A stretch of 64,000 bases of DNA from an uncultured Latescibacterota bacterium (lineage in GTDB: Bacteria; Latescibacterota; UBA2968; UBA8231), in assembly GCA_958295495.1 (NCBI GenBank), contig OY282352.1, positions 5,774,049-5,838,048 on the forward strand. The letters run 5' to 3'. The notes under the pieces were generated by a model. That model was not told the origin of the DNA, searched no databases, and saw nothing but the letters and a program-made list of their open reading frames with translations. The translations under genes were made by a program, and so were the position numbers. Shown here piece after piece: positions 8,424 to 15,606 of the stretch; position 1 is the first letter of the stretch, and each line of letters opens with the position of its first letter.

Positions 8424-8452
8424 ATAAGATACCTTTATCGATACTCTGTCAA
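8424..8452 (-). promoter_or_regulatory. Sigma70-type promoter for the 8350-6734 operon
   Basis: Minus strand TTGACA (8447-8452), 17-nt spacer, TCTTAT (8424-8429), in a locally AT-rich stretch 74 nt before the start at 8350. The -35 is perfect; the -10 matches four of six. Confidence 0.6.
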
Positions 8453-8560
8453 TCTACCTCAACTAGCTAGCGACGGATCGCGGGCGGCTCGGTCCGGGCG
8501 GCGATGATCCTCACGCGATCGCCACAGGCTGCACATTAGCTGACGGCCAATGTGGTGCGC

Positions 8561-9904
8561 TTAGAACGTCGAGGGTTTGGGCGTTGCCGGGGGCCAGTAG
8601 CCGTTGGGATCTTCGTCCCACTCTGCGCCGCACATCCGGGCGATGACCGCCCATTCAGCCGCGGTCAGGTGGGCGTGATTGTGGAAGAGGAACCGCTGCA
8701 GCCCGGCCGCTTCCGAAGCTTGGAGGATGCGGTAGAGATCGCCGGCGGTCATGGGGTCGCCGCCGTGGGGCAGGCGTCCGGTATCGACCCAAGGCAGGAT
8801 CTTTTGCGGGTCGCCGACCGCGGCGATAGCGCGGCGCGTCTCTTCCTGCACCACCTCGTCGAAAAACGCTTGCGGAAACCCCAATTCCATGTCGGCCAAG
8901 CACTCCACCTCGGGCAGGCGGATGCCAAGCCAGGCGCGGAGGACCGTCCAGCACTGCGCCTCGCTCAACGCCGGATTCCACGCCTGAATCTGCCGCACCC
9001 AGCGGGCGACCGTGCCGTACATCCCGTCAAAGCCGCGGTGCCAGAAGTAGTGCTTGACTAGGAGCAAATCCACGATCTGGCCCCAAGCGTGGAAGTCGAG
9101 CGCGGTCATGCCGGAAAACACAGCCGAGCGCGGGCCGTTGCCGAGGAGCAACTGGCGCGGCAACTCGTCGAGGGCTTGGCGGAAGGCGCGGCCTTGGCGG
9201 ATGCCGTCTTCGCGTCGCCAGCGCAGCCAGTAGAGCGCGTCCTCGTTGATGTCGAAGAGGTTCATCTCCGAGAGTACGCCGTAAGCACCATAGTAATCAA
9301 CTTCGGCGGGAGTAAAAGACTGGAAGCGCTGGTGCAAATGCTGGCGGCCGCGATCGAGCCGTGCGGCGTCGTAGCCCCTAGCCGTTGCCTCTTGGCACTG
9401 GCCGTCATTGAGCGGGCGGAAGACCGCGTTGCCGTGGTGGTACGTCAGCTCGTAGGCCGACTCGGTCCAGCCATCGACAATGCCGCCGTCGGCTTCTGGG
9501 AAAGCCGCGAAGATGTCCTCCCAAGCCGCAGCGTGTACTTGGGTGCCGTAGGGGTCCTCCGCTAGCGGCAGGCCCTCGGCGGCAATGGTGCCGGAGGCGG
9601 GCGCGAAAATCATCAGGGTCCAGCCGCGCCTTTTGGCGTCGGCCAGCATAGTGTGCAGGCGCTTTTCCTCGTCCGGTTGCAGGGGTACGTCGCGCAGTTG
9701 GGCTTTGAGGCCGCGCCTTTTGTAGGGCGCGAGATCGCCTTTGAACGCGGGGATGATACACTGGCCCTGCTCATCGGCAAACAGCAGCCGGCCAAAGACA
9801 AGGCCGCGGATGCCGCCTTGTTCCCAGGCGTCGAAAATGCGCTCGTAGTCGGACATGACCGCCTCTAAGGGCTGGCCGATGCGGATCCAAGGGGTCAGAG
9901 TCAT
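8561..9904 (-). CDS. Uncharacterised protein, possible TIM-barrel metabolic enzyme
   Basis: A 447-residue cytoplasmic-looking protein. ATG 9904 (MTLTPWIRIGQPLE) is preferred over 9934 because CCGGAG lies 9 nt upstream. The N-terminal third has alternating strand/helix segments (GGIRGLVFGRLLF, GWTLMIFAP, EAMGF-like absent) suggestive of a barrel or a glycoside-hydrolase-like fold, with aromatic-rich stretches such as EDALYWLRWRREDGI and HYFWHRGFDGMYG that could line a sugar pocket. No catalytic motif can be named with certainty. It stands alone, between the MbcA/ParS-like operon and a HigB/HigA pair. Confidence 0.7.
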   Translation of the reverse strand: MTLTPWIRIGQPLEAVMSDYERIFDAWEQGGIRGLVFGRLLFADEQGQCIIPAFKGDLAPYKRRGLKAQLRDVPLQPDEEKRLHTMLADAKRRGWTLMIFAPASGTIAAEGLPLAEDPYGTQVHAAAWEDIFAAFPEADGGIVDGWTESAYELTYHHGNAVFRPLNDGQCQEATARGYDAARLDRGRQHLHQRFQSFTPAEVDYYGAYGVLSEMNLFDINEDALYWLRWRREDGIRQGRAFRQALDELPRQLLLGNGPRSAVFSGMTALDFHAWGQIVDLLLVKHYFWHRGFDGMYGTVARWVRQIQAWNPALSEAQCWTVLRAWLGIRLPEVECLADMELGFPQAFFDEVVQEETRRAIAAVGDPQKILPWVDTGRLPHGGDPMTAGDLYRILQASEAAGLQRFLFHNHAHLTAAEWAVIARMCGAEWDEDPNGYWPPATPKPSTF

Positions 9905-9965
9905 GGCATGTTCTCCGGTTGATGAGCAGGGCAATATATCGCGTCGGTTGGGCGGCGTCCATTAT

Positions 9966-10000
9966 CGCTATCAGACGCCCTCCAGCAGACGCTGATAGCG
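9966..10000. repeat. Inverted repeat CGCTATCAG / CTGATAGCG
   Basis: Two perfect 9-bp arms (9966-9974 and 9992-10000) separated by 17 bp, in the gap between the minus gene starting at 9904 and the plus toxin gene at 10108. A further partial copy (GCTATCAGCTATCC) follows about 55 bp downstream. Could be an operator or a hairpin; no T tract follows. Confidence 0.5.
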
Positions 10001-10107
10001 GTGGCCGTTTGATTTGATCGTGTATATGCCCGGACTACTCGCTGCTTCCGCTACTATTGCTATCAGCTATCCTTGCGGCGTTGTAGCTTTTCGGCTACAC
10101 TTTTCCC

Positions 10108-10446
10108 ATGTCAGAGGCGGTATCACACGAGGTTGAGGTATATCAGACAGAGGAAGGCCGGTCACCCTTCTCGGAATGGATTCGCAACTTGAAGGACCTT
10201 ACTGCTAGATCCCGCGTTCGCACTCGATTGACGCGGTTGCGATTAGGTAACTTCGGCGACACTAACTCGCTCGGTGATGGCCTCCATGAGCTACGCATTG
10301 ACCACGGTCCCGGTTATCGGGTCTATTTCAGTCGGGCAGGTGATCGCCTCGTGTTGTTGTTTTGCGGAGGCACTAAAAGAACCCAGTTATGGGACATTGA
10401 ACAGGCACGGACTTACTGGCGCGACTATAGAAGAAGGTCATTATGA
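10108..10446 (+). CDS. HigB/RelE-type addiction module killer protein
   Basis: A 112-residue member of the RelE/HigB superfamily (addiction-module killer subgroup). Typical stretches: EEGRSPFSEWIRNLKD, ELRIDHGPGYRVYFSRAGD and the core strand RLVLLFCGGTKRTQ. Known members are ribosome-dependent mRNA interferases or related RNases. The stop codon overlaps the start of the antitoxin gene by ATGA, the usual toxin-first higBA order. The operon is likely autoregulated by the downstream HTH protein, a known family trait. Confidence 0.92.
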   Translation: MSEAVSHEVEVYQTEEGRSPFSEWIRNLKDLTARSRVRTRLTRLRLGNFGDTNSLGDGLHELRIDHGPGYRVYFSRAGDRLVLLFCGGTKRTQLWDIEQARTYWRDYRRRSL

Positions 10447-10748
10447 GCAAAGCATCTCGCCCGTACAAAGAAGGGCTACTGGAAGATCTCAGAGATCCTA
10501 GCGAAGCGGCTGCGTATCTGACTGCTGCTCTCGAGGATGGCTCTCCTGATGTGTTCCTCCTTGCGCTGCGCGATGTAGCCGAAGTCCACGGCATGAAGCG
10601 GCTCGCAGAGGGTGCTCAGCTCAATCGCGAGTCGATGTATCGAATGCTGTCCGACGAGGGCAATCCCCAACTATTAAGTTTGACCGCAGTTCTTCGCGAG
10701 TTAGGCTTACGCCTTGCAGTTGAGGTCCGTGATCCCGTGGCTGCCTAA
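10443..10748 (+). CDS. HigA-type addiction module antidote protein (HTH)
   Basis: A 101-residue helix-turn-helix antidote. The N-terminus begins MSKASRPYKEGLLEDLRDP, characteristic of this antidote subgroup; the HTH region is GMKRLAEGAQLNRESMYRML followed by NPQLLSLTAVLRELGLRL. It starts inside the toxin stop codon. It neutralises the RelE-like protein and probably represses its own promoter. The next gene (PhyH) starts 29 nt later behind its own strong ribosome site, so read-through is possible. Confidence 0.92.
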   Translation: MSKASRPYKEGLLEDLRDPSEAAAYLTAALEDGSPDVFLLALRDVAEVHGMKRLAEGAQLNRESMYRMLSDEGNPQLLSLTAVLRELGLRLAVEVRDPVAA

Positions 10749-10777
10749 ACACCACACTGGACAAAGGAGGTATCCAA

Positions 10778-12529
10778 ATGGACCGCGAAACAATGACCAA
10801 TGAAGAGAATTACTGTTTTGACGTGGCCGGGTATTTGCACGTGCCCGGGACGCTGACTCGGCCGGAGGTCCAGCGGCTCAATAGGGAGATTGACGCCATG
10901 GGGGCGACGGAGGGGATGCTGGGCTGGCCGGGGCCGGCGCGGGAGCCATTCCGCGACCTGTTGGTGCATCCGGCGTTAGTGTGGTATCTCAACCAACTCG
11001 TCGGCGAGGGGTTTATCCTCGACCGCGCACCGGAGATCTGGTGCGAGGAGACCTGGGATACGGGTGCGCCGCTGGTCGGCGGCAACGAGCCACGGGACCC
11101 CGCCATCGCTTACTACTTCCAGAACGGGCGGCGCTTCAGCGAGGGAGTGCGGGTGCTGTGGGCACTGGAGGACATTGAGGAGGGGGATGGCGGCTTTGTG
11201 CTGGTGCCGTGCAGCCACAAGGGCAATGTGGCAACGCCGGAGGAGGTAGCGACAGGGGCCGACGATATGGGACTTGTTTTGCAGCCGGCGCTCAAAGCGG
11301 GGGATTTGCTGATCGTGGCACTGGCGACTGTGCAGGGGATGCGGCCTTGGAAGGGGGAAGGGCACCAGCGGCTGTTGAGTTACGAATTCGTGGGACGCGG
11401 CGCGATCCGCAGCGCGGGGACTGGGCCGAAGGCCGAAGCGGAGCCGCGTCCAGAATGGCACGCCGAATTGAGTGAGGTGCAGCGAGCCTCGCTCTACAAG
11501 CCGGGCTATCAGGCCACGTCTCCGCCGCCGACGATTGCGACCGACGGCAAGACGACGCGGATGGAGTCCGGGGTCTTTCACCCGTCGCTTTTGCAGGTGG
11601 ATCCCGACAGCGGCATCGACTACCGGGAATTTTACTGCTGGGATCTCAACGGCTATCTGGTCTTGCGCGGGGTGATGGATGAGGAGTGGTTGGCCGCGGC
11701 CAACGAGGCGGTGGACCGCTTTGAGGAGCGGACCGAAGTCGGCGCAGAGCTGGCGCGGGGGTCCAAAAGTCTGGCGGGAACCGGGCGGCCCTTGTTGCAC
11801 GGACTGCTCGAACTGCCCCCGCCCTATTGCGAACCGTTCCGGCGGATGGTCGCACATCCGGTGGTCGAGCACCGGCTGAATTGGATGGGCGGCAGCGGCG
11901 GGCGGATGGGCGGGGCGACGGGTTTTGTCTCGGTCAAGGGAACCAGCGGCCACGCGCTGCACGACGCCAACGAGCCGCTCAACCCCGGTCGTGGCTATGT
12001 GTACCACAACGGCCGCAGCTATTGCGAGGCGATCACCGTGACTTGGCAACTTAGGGACGTGCGGGCGGGCGACGGGGGGTTTGCCTGTGTGCCGGGCAGC
12101 CACAAGGCCTATTACAGAATGCCCCCCGGCGTGCGGACCTGCGACCGCGATATGGGGCTGGTCAAACACGTCGAGATGCGGGCCGGCGATGTGCTGTTCT
12201 TCGGCGACGGCGGCACGACCCACGGAGCATTGGCCTGGAAGAGCGAGATTGCGCGGCGGGGCATTCTGATCAAGTATTCGTCGCGCAACTTCAACCGCAG
12301 CGGCGGCGAGATGGTCCACCCGGAAAACCGCTGGGGCGAATTGGTCGCGGGGATGAGCGACGCCCAGTTGGCGGTGATGCGCGGCCCAGATCGCGATGTG
12401 TTCAACAACAACGTGCCGCGACTGGACGTGGCCAATGGCGAGGTGGCAGTGTCGTACGAGCGGGGATCGTCGCTCTACAGCAAGGAAGCACCGACCGGGC
12501 CGTTGGCAAAGGACGAGAACGGTCCATAG
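10778..12529 (+). CDS. Tandem double phytanoyl-CoA dioxygenase (PhyH)-like protein
   Basis: 583 residues built from two PhyH-like domains (about 10-230 and 270-560). Both carry the family core: DIEEGDGGFVLVPCSHKGN in the first and VRAGDGGFACVPGSHKAYY in the second. The usual iron-binding H-x-D is not visible: the equivalent positions read YFQNGRRF in domain 1 and YHNGRSYC in domain 2. Domain 1 also lacks the distal His (ATVQG), which domain 2 keeps (TTHGALAW). Domain 1 is therefore probably non-catalytic. A strong AAAGGAGG precedes ATG 10778. Family members are Fe(II)/2-oxoglutarate oxygenases; the substrate is unknown. Confidence 0.85.
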   Translation: MDRETMTNEENYCFDVAGYLHVPGTLTRPEVQRLNREIDAMGATEGMLGWPGPAREPFRDLLVHPALVWYLNQLVGEGFILDRAPEIWCEETWDTGAPLVGGNEPRDPAIAYYFQNGRRFSEGVRVLWALEDIEEGDGGFVLVPCSHKGNVATPEEVATGADDMGLVLQPALKAGDLLIVALATVQGMRPWKGEGHQRLLSYEFVGRGAIRSAGTGPKAEAEPRPEWHAELSEVQRASLYKPGYQATSPPPTIATDGKTTRMESGVFHPSLLQVDPDSGIDYREFYCWDLNGYLVLRGVMDEEWLAAANEAVDRFEERTEVGAELARGSKSLAGTGRPLLHGLLELPPPYCEPFRRMVAHPVVEHRLNWMGGSGGRMGGATGFVSVKGTSGHALHDANEPLNPGRGYVYHNGRSYCEAITVTWQLRDVRAGDGGFACVPGSHKAYYRMPPGVRTCDRDMGLVKHVEMRAGDVLFFGDGGTTHGALAWKSEIARRGILIKYSSRNFNRSGGEMVHPENRWGELVAGMSDAQLAVMRGPDRDVFNNNVPRLDVANGEVAVSYERGSSLYSKEAPTGPLAKDENGP

Positions 12530-12554
12530 ACCACCTAACCCACTGGGAGGAACC

Positions 12555-12682
12555 ATGCGCCGACTCATCCCCGTCTCACTCGTGCGCGTCCAGTCGTTCA
12601 AGCTCAGCTTGGTTCGGTAGCACCGATGCCGCCGCCGCTCGGCCTTCTTGCCCTGCTGGTCTTGGCCGCATGCGTACTTTGA
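12555..12682 (+). other. Two very short frames after the double PhyH gene (possible gene remnants)
   Basis: ATG 12555 behind a good GGGAGG encodes 21 residues (MRRLIPVSLV...) ending at 12620. Immediately after, ATG 12626 encodes MPPPLGLLALLVLAACVL, which looks like a lipoprotein signal peptide with a lipobox (VLAAC) but stops two codons after the Cys. Together they look like the decayed start of a secreted lipoprotein gene. No matching mature domain is seen before the opposite-strand gene ending at 12707. Confidence 0.35.
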
Positions 12683-12706
12683 TTGCTTTCCGCCCCTGCA
12701 CGCGCC

Positions 12707-13819
12707 CTACTCGACGACAATCGAATGGATGGTGGCCGCGGCCATGGCCTCCCAGTCCACGGCGAGGCCGAGGCCCGGCCCGGCCGGCGGATAGGCGTAC
12801 CCGTCGGGTTGGGCGCGGATGACGTCCTGCATCCCGTATTCGTAGGGTTCGCAGGGCACCGACTGCTCAAAATAGGAGCAGTTGTCGTGAGCCAGCATCA
12901 GGTGCAGGTTGGCTGCCGACACTAGGCTGTATCCCCACGACATGATCTCGCATTTCATGCCGGCTGCTTCGGTGAGGGCGATCGCTTTGTTAGTCTGCGT
13001 TATCCCGCCCATCATGGCCGCGTCGGTGCGGGCGCGGCCCCACGCCTTTGAATGAAGGGCTTCGGCAAAGGTGTGGAGGTCTTGGAACCAGTTGCCAGAC
13101 GGCAGGATGGGAATGGCTACCCGGCTCGTCAGCTCGCGGTAGCCGTCGAGGTCCGAGTCGTGCAGCGGGGCCTCAAACCACGTAAAGCCCATTGCTTCGA
13201 GCGCTTGGGCCACGCGCAGGGCCCCGTCGCGATCGTAGTTGTTTTCAGCGTCTAGCATGAAGGCAACGTCGTTGCCGGGGTACTGCTTTCTGACGGCGCG
13301 GGCGAGTTCGAGGTCCAACTCGGGAATGCACCAAGTGTGGAACTTGATGGCCTTGAAGCCTTGGGCGATGAACTCCTCGGCGTTCTTCAGATAGGATTCG
13401 ACATCCTCAAAGAGCGGGGTGCTGGCGTAGGCGGGGATCTGGTCCCGCGCTCCGCCCAACAGCCGGTAGAGCGGCAGCCCCGCGACCTTGCCGGCCAAGT
13501 CCCACAGGGCGATGTCAATGGCGGCCAGCGACTGGGGCGGCAGCGGAAAGACGCGCGGCCTGATCTCGTGCCAGATATGCTCTCGCAAGAGCGGGTCCTT
13601 GCCCAGCAGGATGGGGGCTAGGTGGCGCATGGCTTCGGCCGTATAGCGCTCGAAGTCAAAGGAGGTCGCGTTCCAGACGCCAGCTACGCCCTCGACGCCC
13701 TCGTCTGTGTAGATGCGGACGACCGTGTTGGTCGAGTACTGGTCCGGCAGATCGTCCGACCAAGTGAAGCGATCGACCGGCGGGGCCACGGTGCGTATCT
13801 CTATTTTGGTGATGTGCAT
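12707..13819 (-). CDS. Mandelate racemase/muconate lactonizing enzyme family protein
   Basis: A 370-residue enolase-superfamily protein. The N-terminal capping domain (MHITKIEIRTVAPP) is followed by a barrel with AAIDIALWDLAGKVAGLPLY and LLGG. The first-strand catalytic motif reads KFH instead of the usual K-x-K. Metal ligands D (FMLDAENNYD) and E (WFEAPLHD) are present; the third ligand position reads LPSGNW, without the usual acidic residue. Relatives are sugar-acid dehydratases and racemases. It lies 23 nt downstream of a truncated parvulin-like gene on the same strand. Family secure, reaction unknown. Confidence 0.88.
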   Translation of the reverse strand: MHITKIEIRTVAPPVDRFTWSDDLPDQYSTNTVVRIYTDEGVEGVAGVWNATSFDFERYTAEAMRHLAPILLGKDPLLREHIWHEIRPRVFPLPPQSLAAIDIALWDLAGKVAGLPLYRLLGGARDQIPAYASTPLFEDVESYLKNAEEFIAQGFKAIKFHTWCIPELDLELARAVRKQYPGNDVAFMLDAENNYDRDGALRVAQALEAMGFTWFEAPLHDSDLDGYRELTSRVAIPILPSGNWFQDLHTFAEALHSKAWGRARTDAAMMGGITQTNKAIALTEAAGMKCEIMSWGYSLVSAANLHLMLAHDNCSYFEQSVPCEPYEYGMQDVIRAQPDGYAYPPAGPGLGLAVDWEAMAAATIHSIVVE

Positions 13820-13842
13820 GGAATACCTTTCGGGGGAATGAT

Positions 13843-14334
13843 TTATAAGGCGGATTCGGAGGCGAGGTGCTCGGGATATATTTCAATATGCTCTGCGTAC
13901 TGTTCCCGCAGTTGGCTTAGAAAAGCTTCAAAACGCTCCTCAATGCGCTGGCCATTTGCCGAACGCACCATCTTTTCTACGGTTTGCCGAACCTCGGGAT
14001 GGGCAAAAGGTCGCAGGCGGGCAGGGCGTTGCTCCAGCGTGCGAAACACGATGTATCCCGGCCAGATTTTTTCTCGCGGCTGGAAATGCACCAAGAAAGG
14101 CCCGCCGACTTTTCCCACCGGGGTTTTGCGGACGGCCGCCAGCACTTCCGACATGGTGTGCCGAGCGTGGGCGTGTTGTGCGTCTTCCTCGCGGTGGATG
14201 TGGTAAATGTTATAGTGGAACCAAGCGTCGTGAAAGCGCGGATAAGCCTGAGCTAGGGTCCACATATCGGCTCCCGCGCGCGCTTTTTCGGCAACCCCGA
14301 GTGCATCTGCTTCATGGTGGAGTAAAATAGCCAC
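13843..14334 (-). pseudogene. Parvulin-type peptidyl-prolyl isomerase fragment (5' end lost)
   Basis: A 163-residue frame starting at a GTG (14334) with no clear ribosome site. It reads from the first strand of a PpiC/parvulin domain (VAILLHHEADALGVAEKARA) through GGPFLVHFQPREKIWPGYIV to the typical C-terminal helix LSQLREQYAEHIEIYPEHL. SurA/PrsA-type foldases normally have an N-terminal signal sequence and chaperone region, which are missing: the frame closes at a TAG about 15 nt upstream. The break coincides with the 5' break of the divergent TPR gene, so both look cut by one deletion. It may still be expressed as a short protein. Confidence 0.6.
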
Positions 14335-14367
14335 TTCCGCAACGCCCTATCGCTGGATGACAAGCAC

Positions 14368-15447
14368 GTGGGTGCCTTGTGCAGCTTGGCCAATTTGGCC
14401 CTGGACCAAGAGGAATACGCCCACAGCCGCGATTTGTATCGCCAGGCTCTGGCACTCGATCCAGACAATGCCGGGGCGTTCTACAACCTCGGTTTGGCTT
14501 ACATCAAGCTCACGGCTTACTACGAGGCGGTTACAGCCTTGCAGCAGGCCACTCGCATTGATACGGGGTACAGTTTGGCATTTTACGCCCTTGGCCAGCT
14601 TTACGCCGAGCGTCTCGGCCAGTACCAAGAAGGTATCGCGGCGTTTAGTCGGGCCGTGGCACTGAGAGCGGACTGGCCTAGGGCGCGAATAGGCCTAGGC
14701 CACGCCCTGCTGCAAGCTGGCCAAGTAGATGCGGCCGCGATGGCTTTTGGCGAGGCTGTCGCACTCGACCCGAACGCGGCCCAAGCCCATGTAGGCTTGG
14801 GGTTGGCCGAGGAGCGACGGTGCGCCGAGACGCTCGCCGAGGCGCATTATCTGCGCGCCATCGCCTTGGATCCGGTGCGAGCGCGGACCTATTTCAAGCT
14901 CGGTACGCTCTACGTCAGACAAGGAAGAAAGGAGGAAGCCCAACGATACTTGGGCCGCTTTGAAGAGCTGGCACCCCATGCTGACGAGCTAGCCCAACTC
15001 AGAGGCCGATTGCGGCGCGAGCCGGATAACGCGCTGGCCCATTACGCCTTGGCCGGGATGTACGCCAAACTGAATATGCCCTCCCAAGCAATCAGCGCCC
15101 TGAGAAGCTGTCTCGCGGTGCGGCCGGATTACGCGCCCGCCTACAACAATTTAGGCAACGCGTATCTGCGCCTCGGAGCTACGGGGGAAGCCATCGCGAT
15201 GTACGAAGTCGCCGTCCGCATTGACACCGCGTACGCGCTGGCCTACAACAATTTAGGGGGTGCTCAGCTACTCAATGGCCAAGCGCCCGAGGCACTGGAG
15301 TGCTACCAACACGCGCTGCGAATTCGCCCGGACTATGCCGATGCGTATTACGGGCTTGCGCTGGCCTACAGGGAGCAGGGCTTGCACGCCGCGGCCGGGG
15401 CGGCCATTGCCCGGTATGAAAAAATCGCCGCGGCTGATGGGCAGTAA
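14368..15447 (+). CDS. TPR-repeat protein, 5'-truncated
   Basis: 359 residues from GTG 14368, almost entirely tetratricopeptide repeats of about 34 residues (AFYNLGLAYIKLTAYYEAVT, AHYALAGMYAKLNMPSQAIS, AYNNLGNAYLRLGATGEAIA, AYNNLGGAQLLNGQAPEALE). The repeat pattern continues upstream of any start codon (HFRNALSLDDKHVGALCSLA) to a TAA near 14325, so the natural N-terminus, probably with a signal peptide, has been lost. TPR proteins are protein-interaction scaffolds; no enzymatic domain is visible. The tRNA-Val gene follows 53 nt downstream. Confidence 0.75.
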   Translation: MGALCSLANLALDQEEYAHSRDLYRQALALDPDNAGAFYNLGLAYIKLTAYYEAVTALQQATRIDTGYSLAFYALGQLYAERLGQYQEGIAAFSRAVALRADWPRARIGLGHALLQAGQVDAAAMAFGEAVALDPNAAQAHVGLGLAEERRCAETLAEAHYLRAIALDPVRARTYFKLGTLYVRQGRKEEAQRYLGRFEELAPHADELAQLRGRLRREPDNALAHYALAGMYAKLNMPSQAISALRSCLAVRPDYAPAYNNLGNAYLRLGATGEAIAMYEVAVRIDTAYALAYNNLGGAQLLNGQAPEALECYQHALRIRPDYADAYYGLALAYREQGLHAAAGAAIARYEKIAAADGQ

Positions 15448-15500
15448 ATGGATGGTGCTTGCTTTGCGGACAAGAGCCGGAATGGCTATGCTTAAAGGCC

Positions 15501-15577
15501 GGGCGGTTAGCTCAGTTGGTCAGAGCGCCTGCCTTACAAGCAGGATGTCCCCAGTTCGAGTCTGGGATCGCCCACCA
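15501..15577 (+). tRNA. tRNA-Val (anticodon TAC)
   Basis: A complete cloverleaf of 77 nt including an encoded CCA. Acceptor arms GGGCGGT and ATCGCCC pair with one wobble. The D-arm holds AGCTCAGTTGGT; the anticodon stem CCTGC/GCAGG encloses loop CTTACAA (TAC, valine). The T-arm holds GTTCGAGTC. No integrase or direct repeat of its 3' end is seen nearby. Confidence 0.96.
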
Positions 15578-15579
15578 CC

Positions 15580-15606
15580 TTACAAGCCCTTGGGGGGTTT
15601 TTAATA
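15580..15606 (+). terminator. Possible terminator after tRNA-Val
   Basis: AAGCCC followed by a G-run (GGGGGG) and five T residues directly downstream of the tRNA. Only CCC/GGG pair cleanly, so the stem is weak. Position and T tract support a terminator; it also separates the tRNA from the convergent gene ending at 15601. Confidence 0.4.

Noticed and set aside
10976..12601. 541-residue minus-strand frame opposite the double PhyH gene
   Set aside because: His/Arg/Pro-rich antisense frame typical of high-GC DNA; the PhyH motifs are on the plus strand.
14357..14665. 102-residue frame at the start of the TPR gene
   Set aside because: Out of frame with the tetratricopeptide repeats and without its own similarity.
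15501..15577. tRNA-Val as an integration site for a genomic island
   Set aside because: No integrase gene and no repeat of the tRNA 3' end were found in the window.
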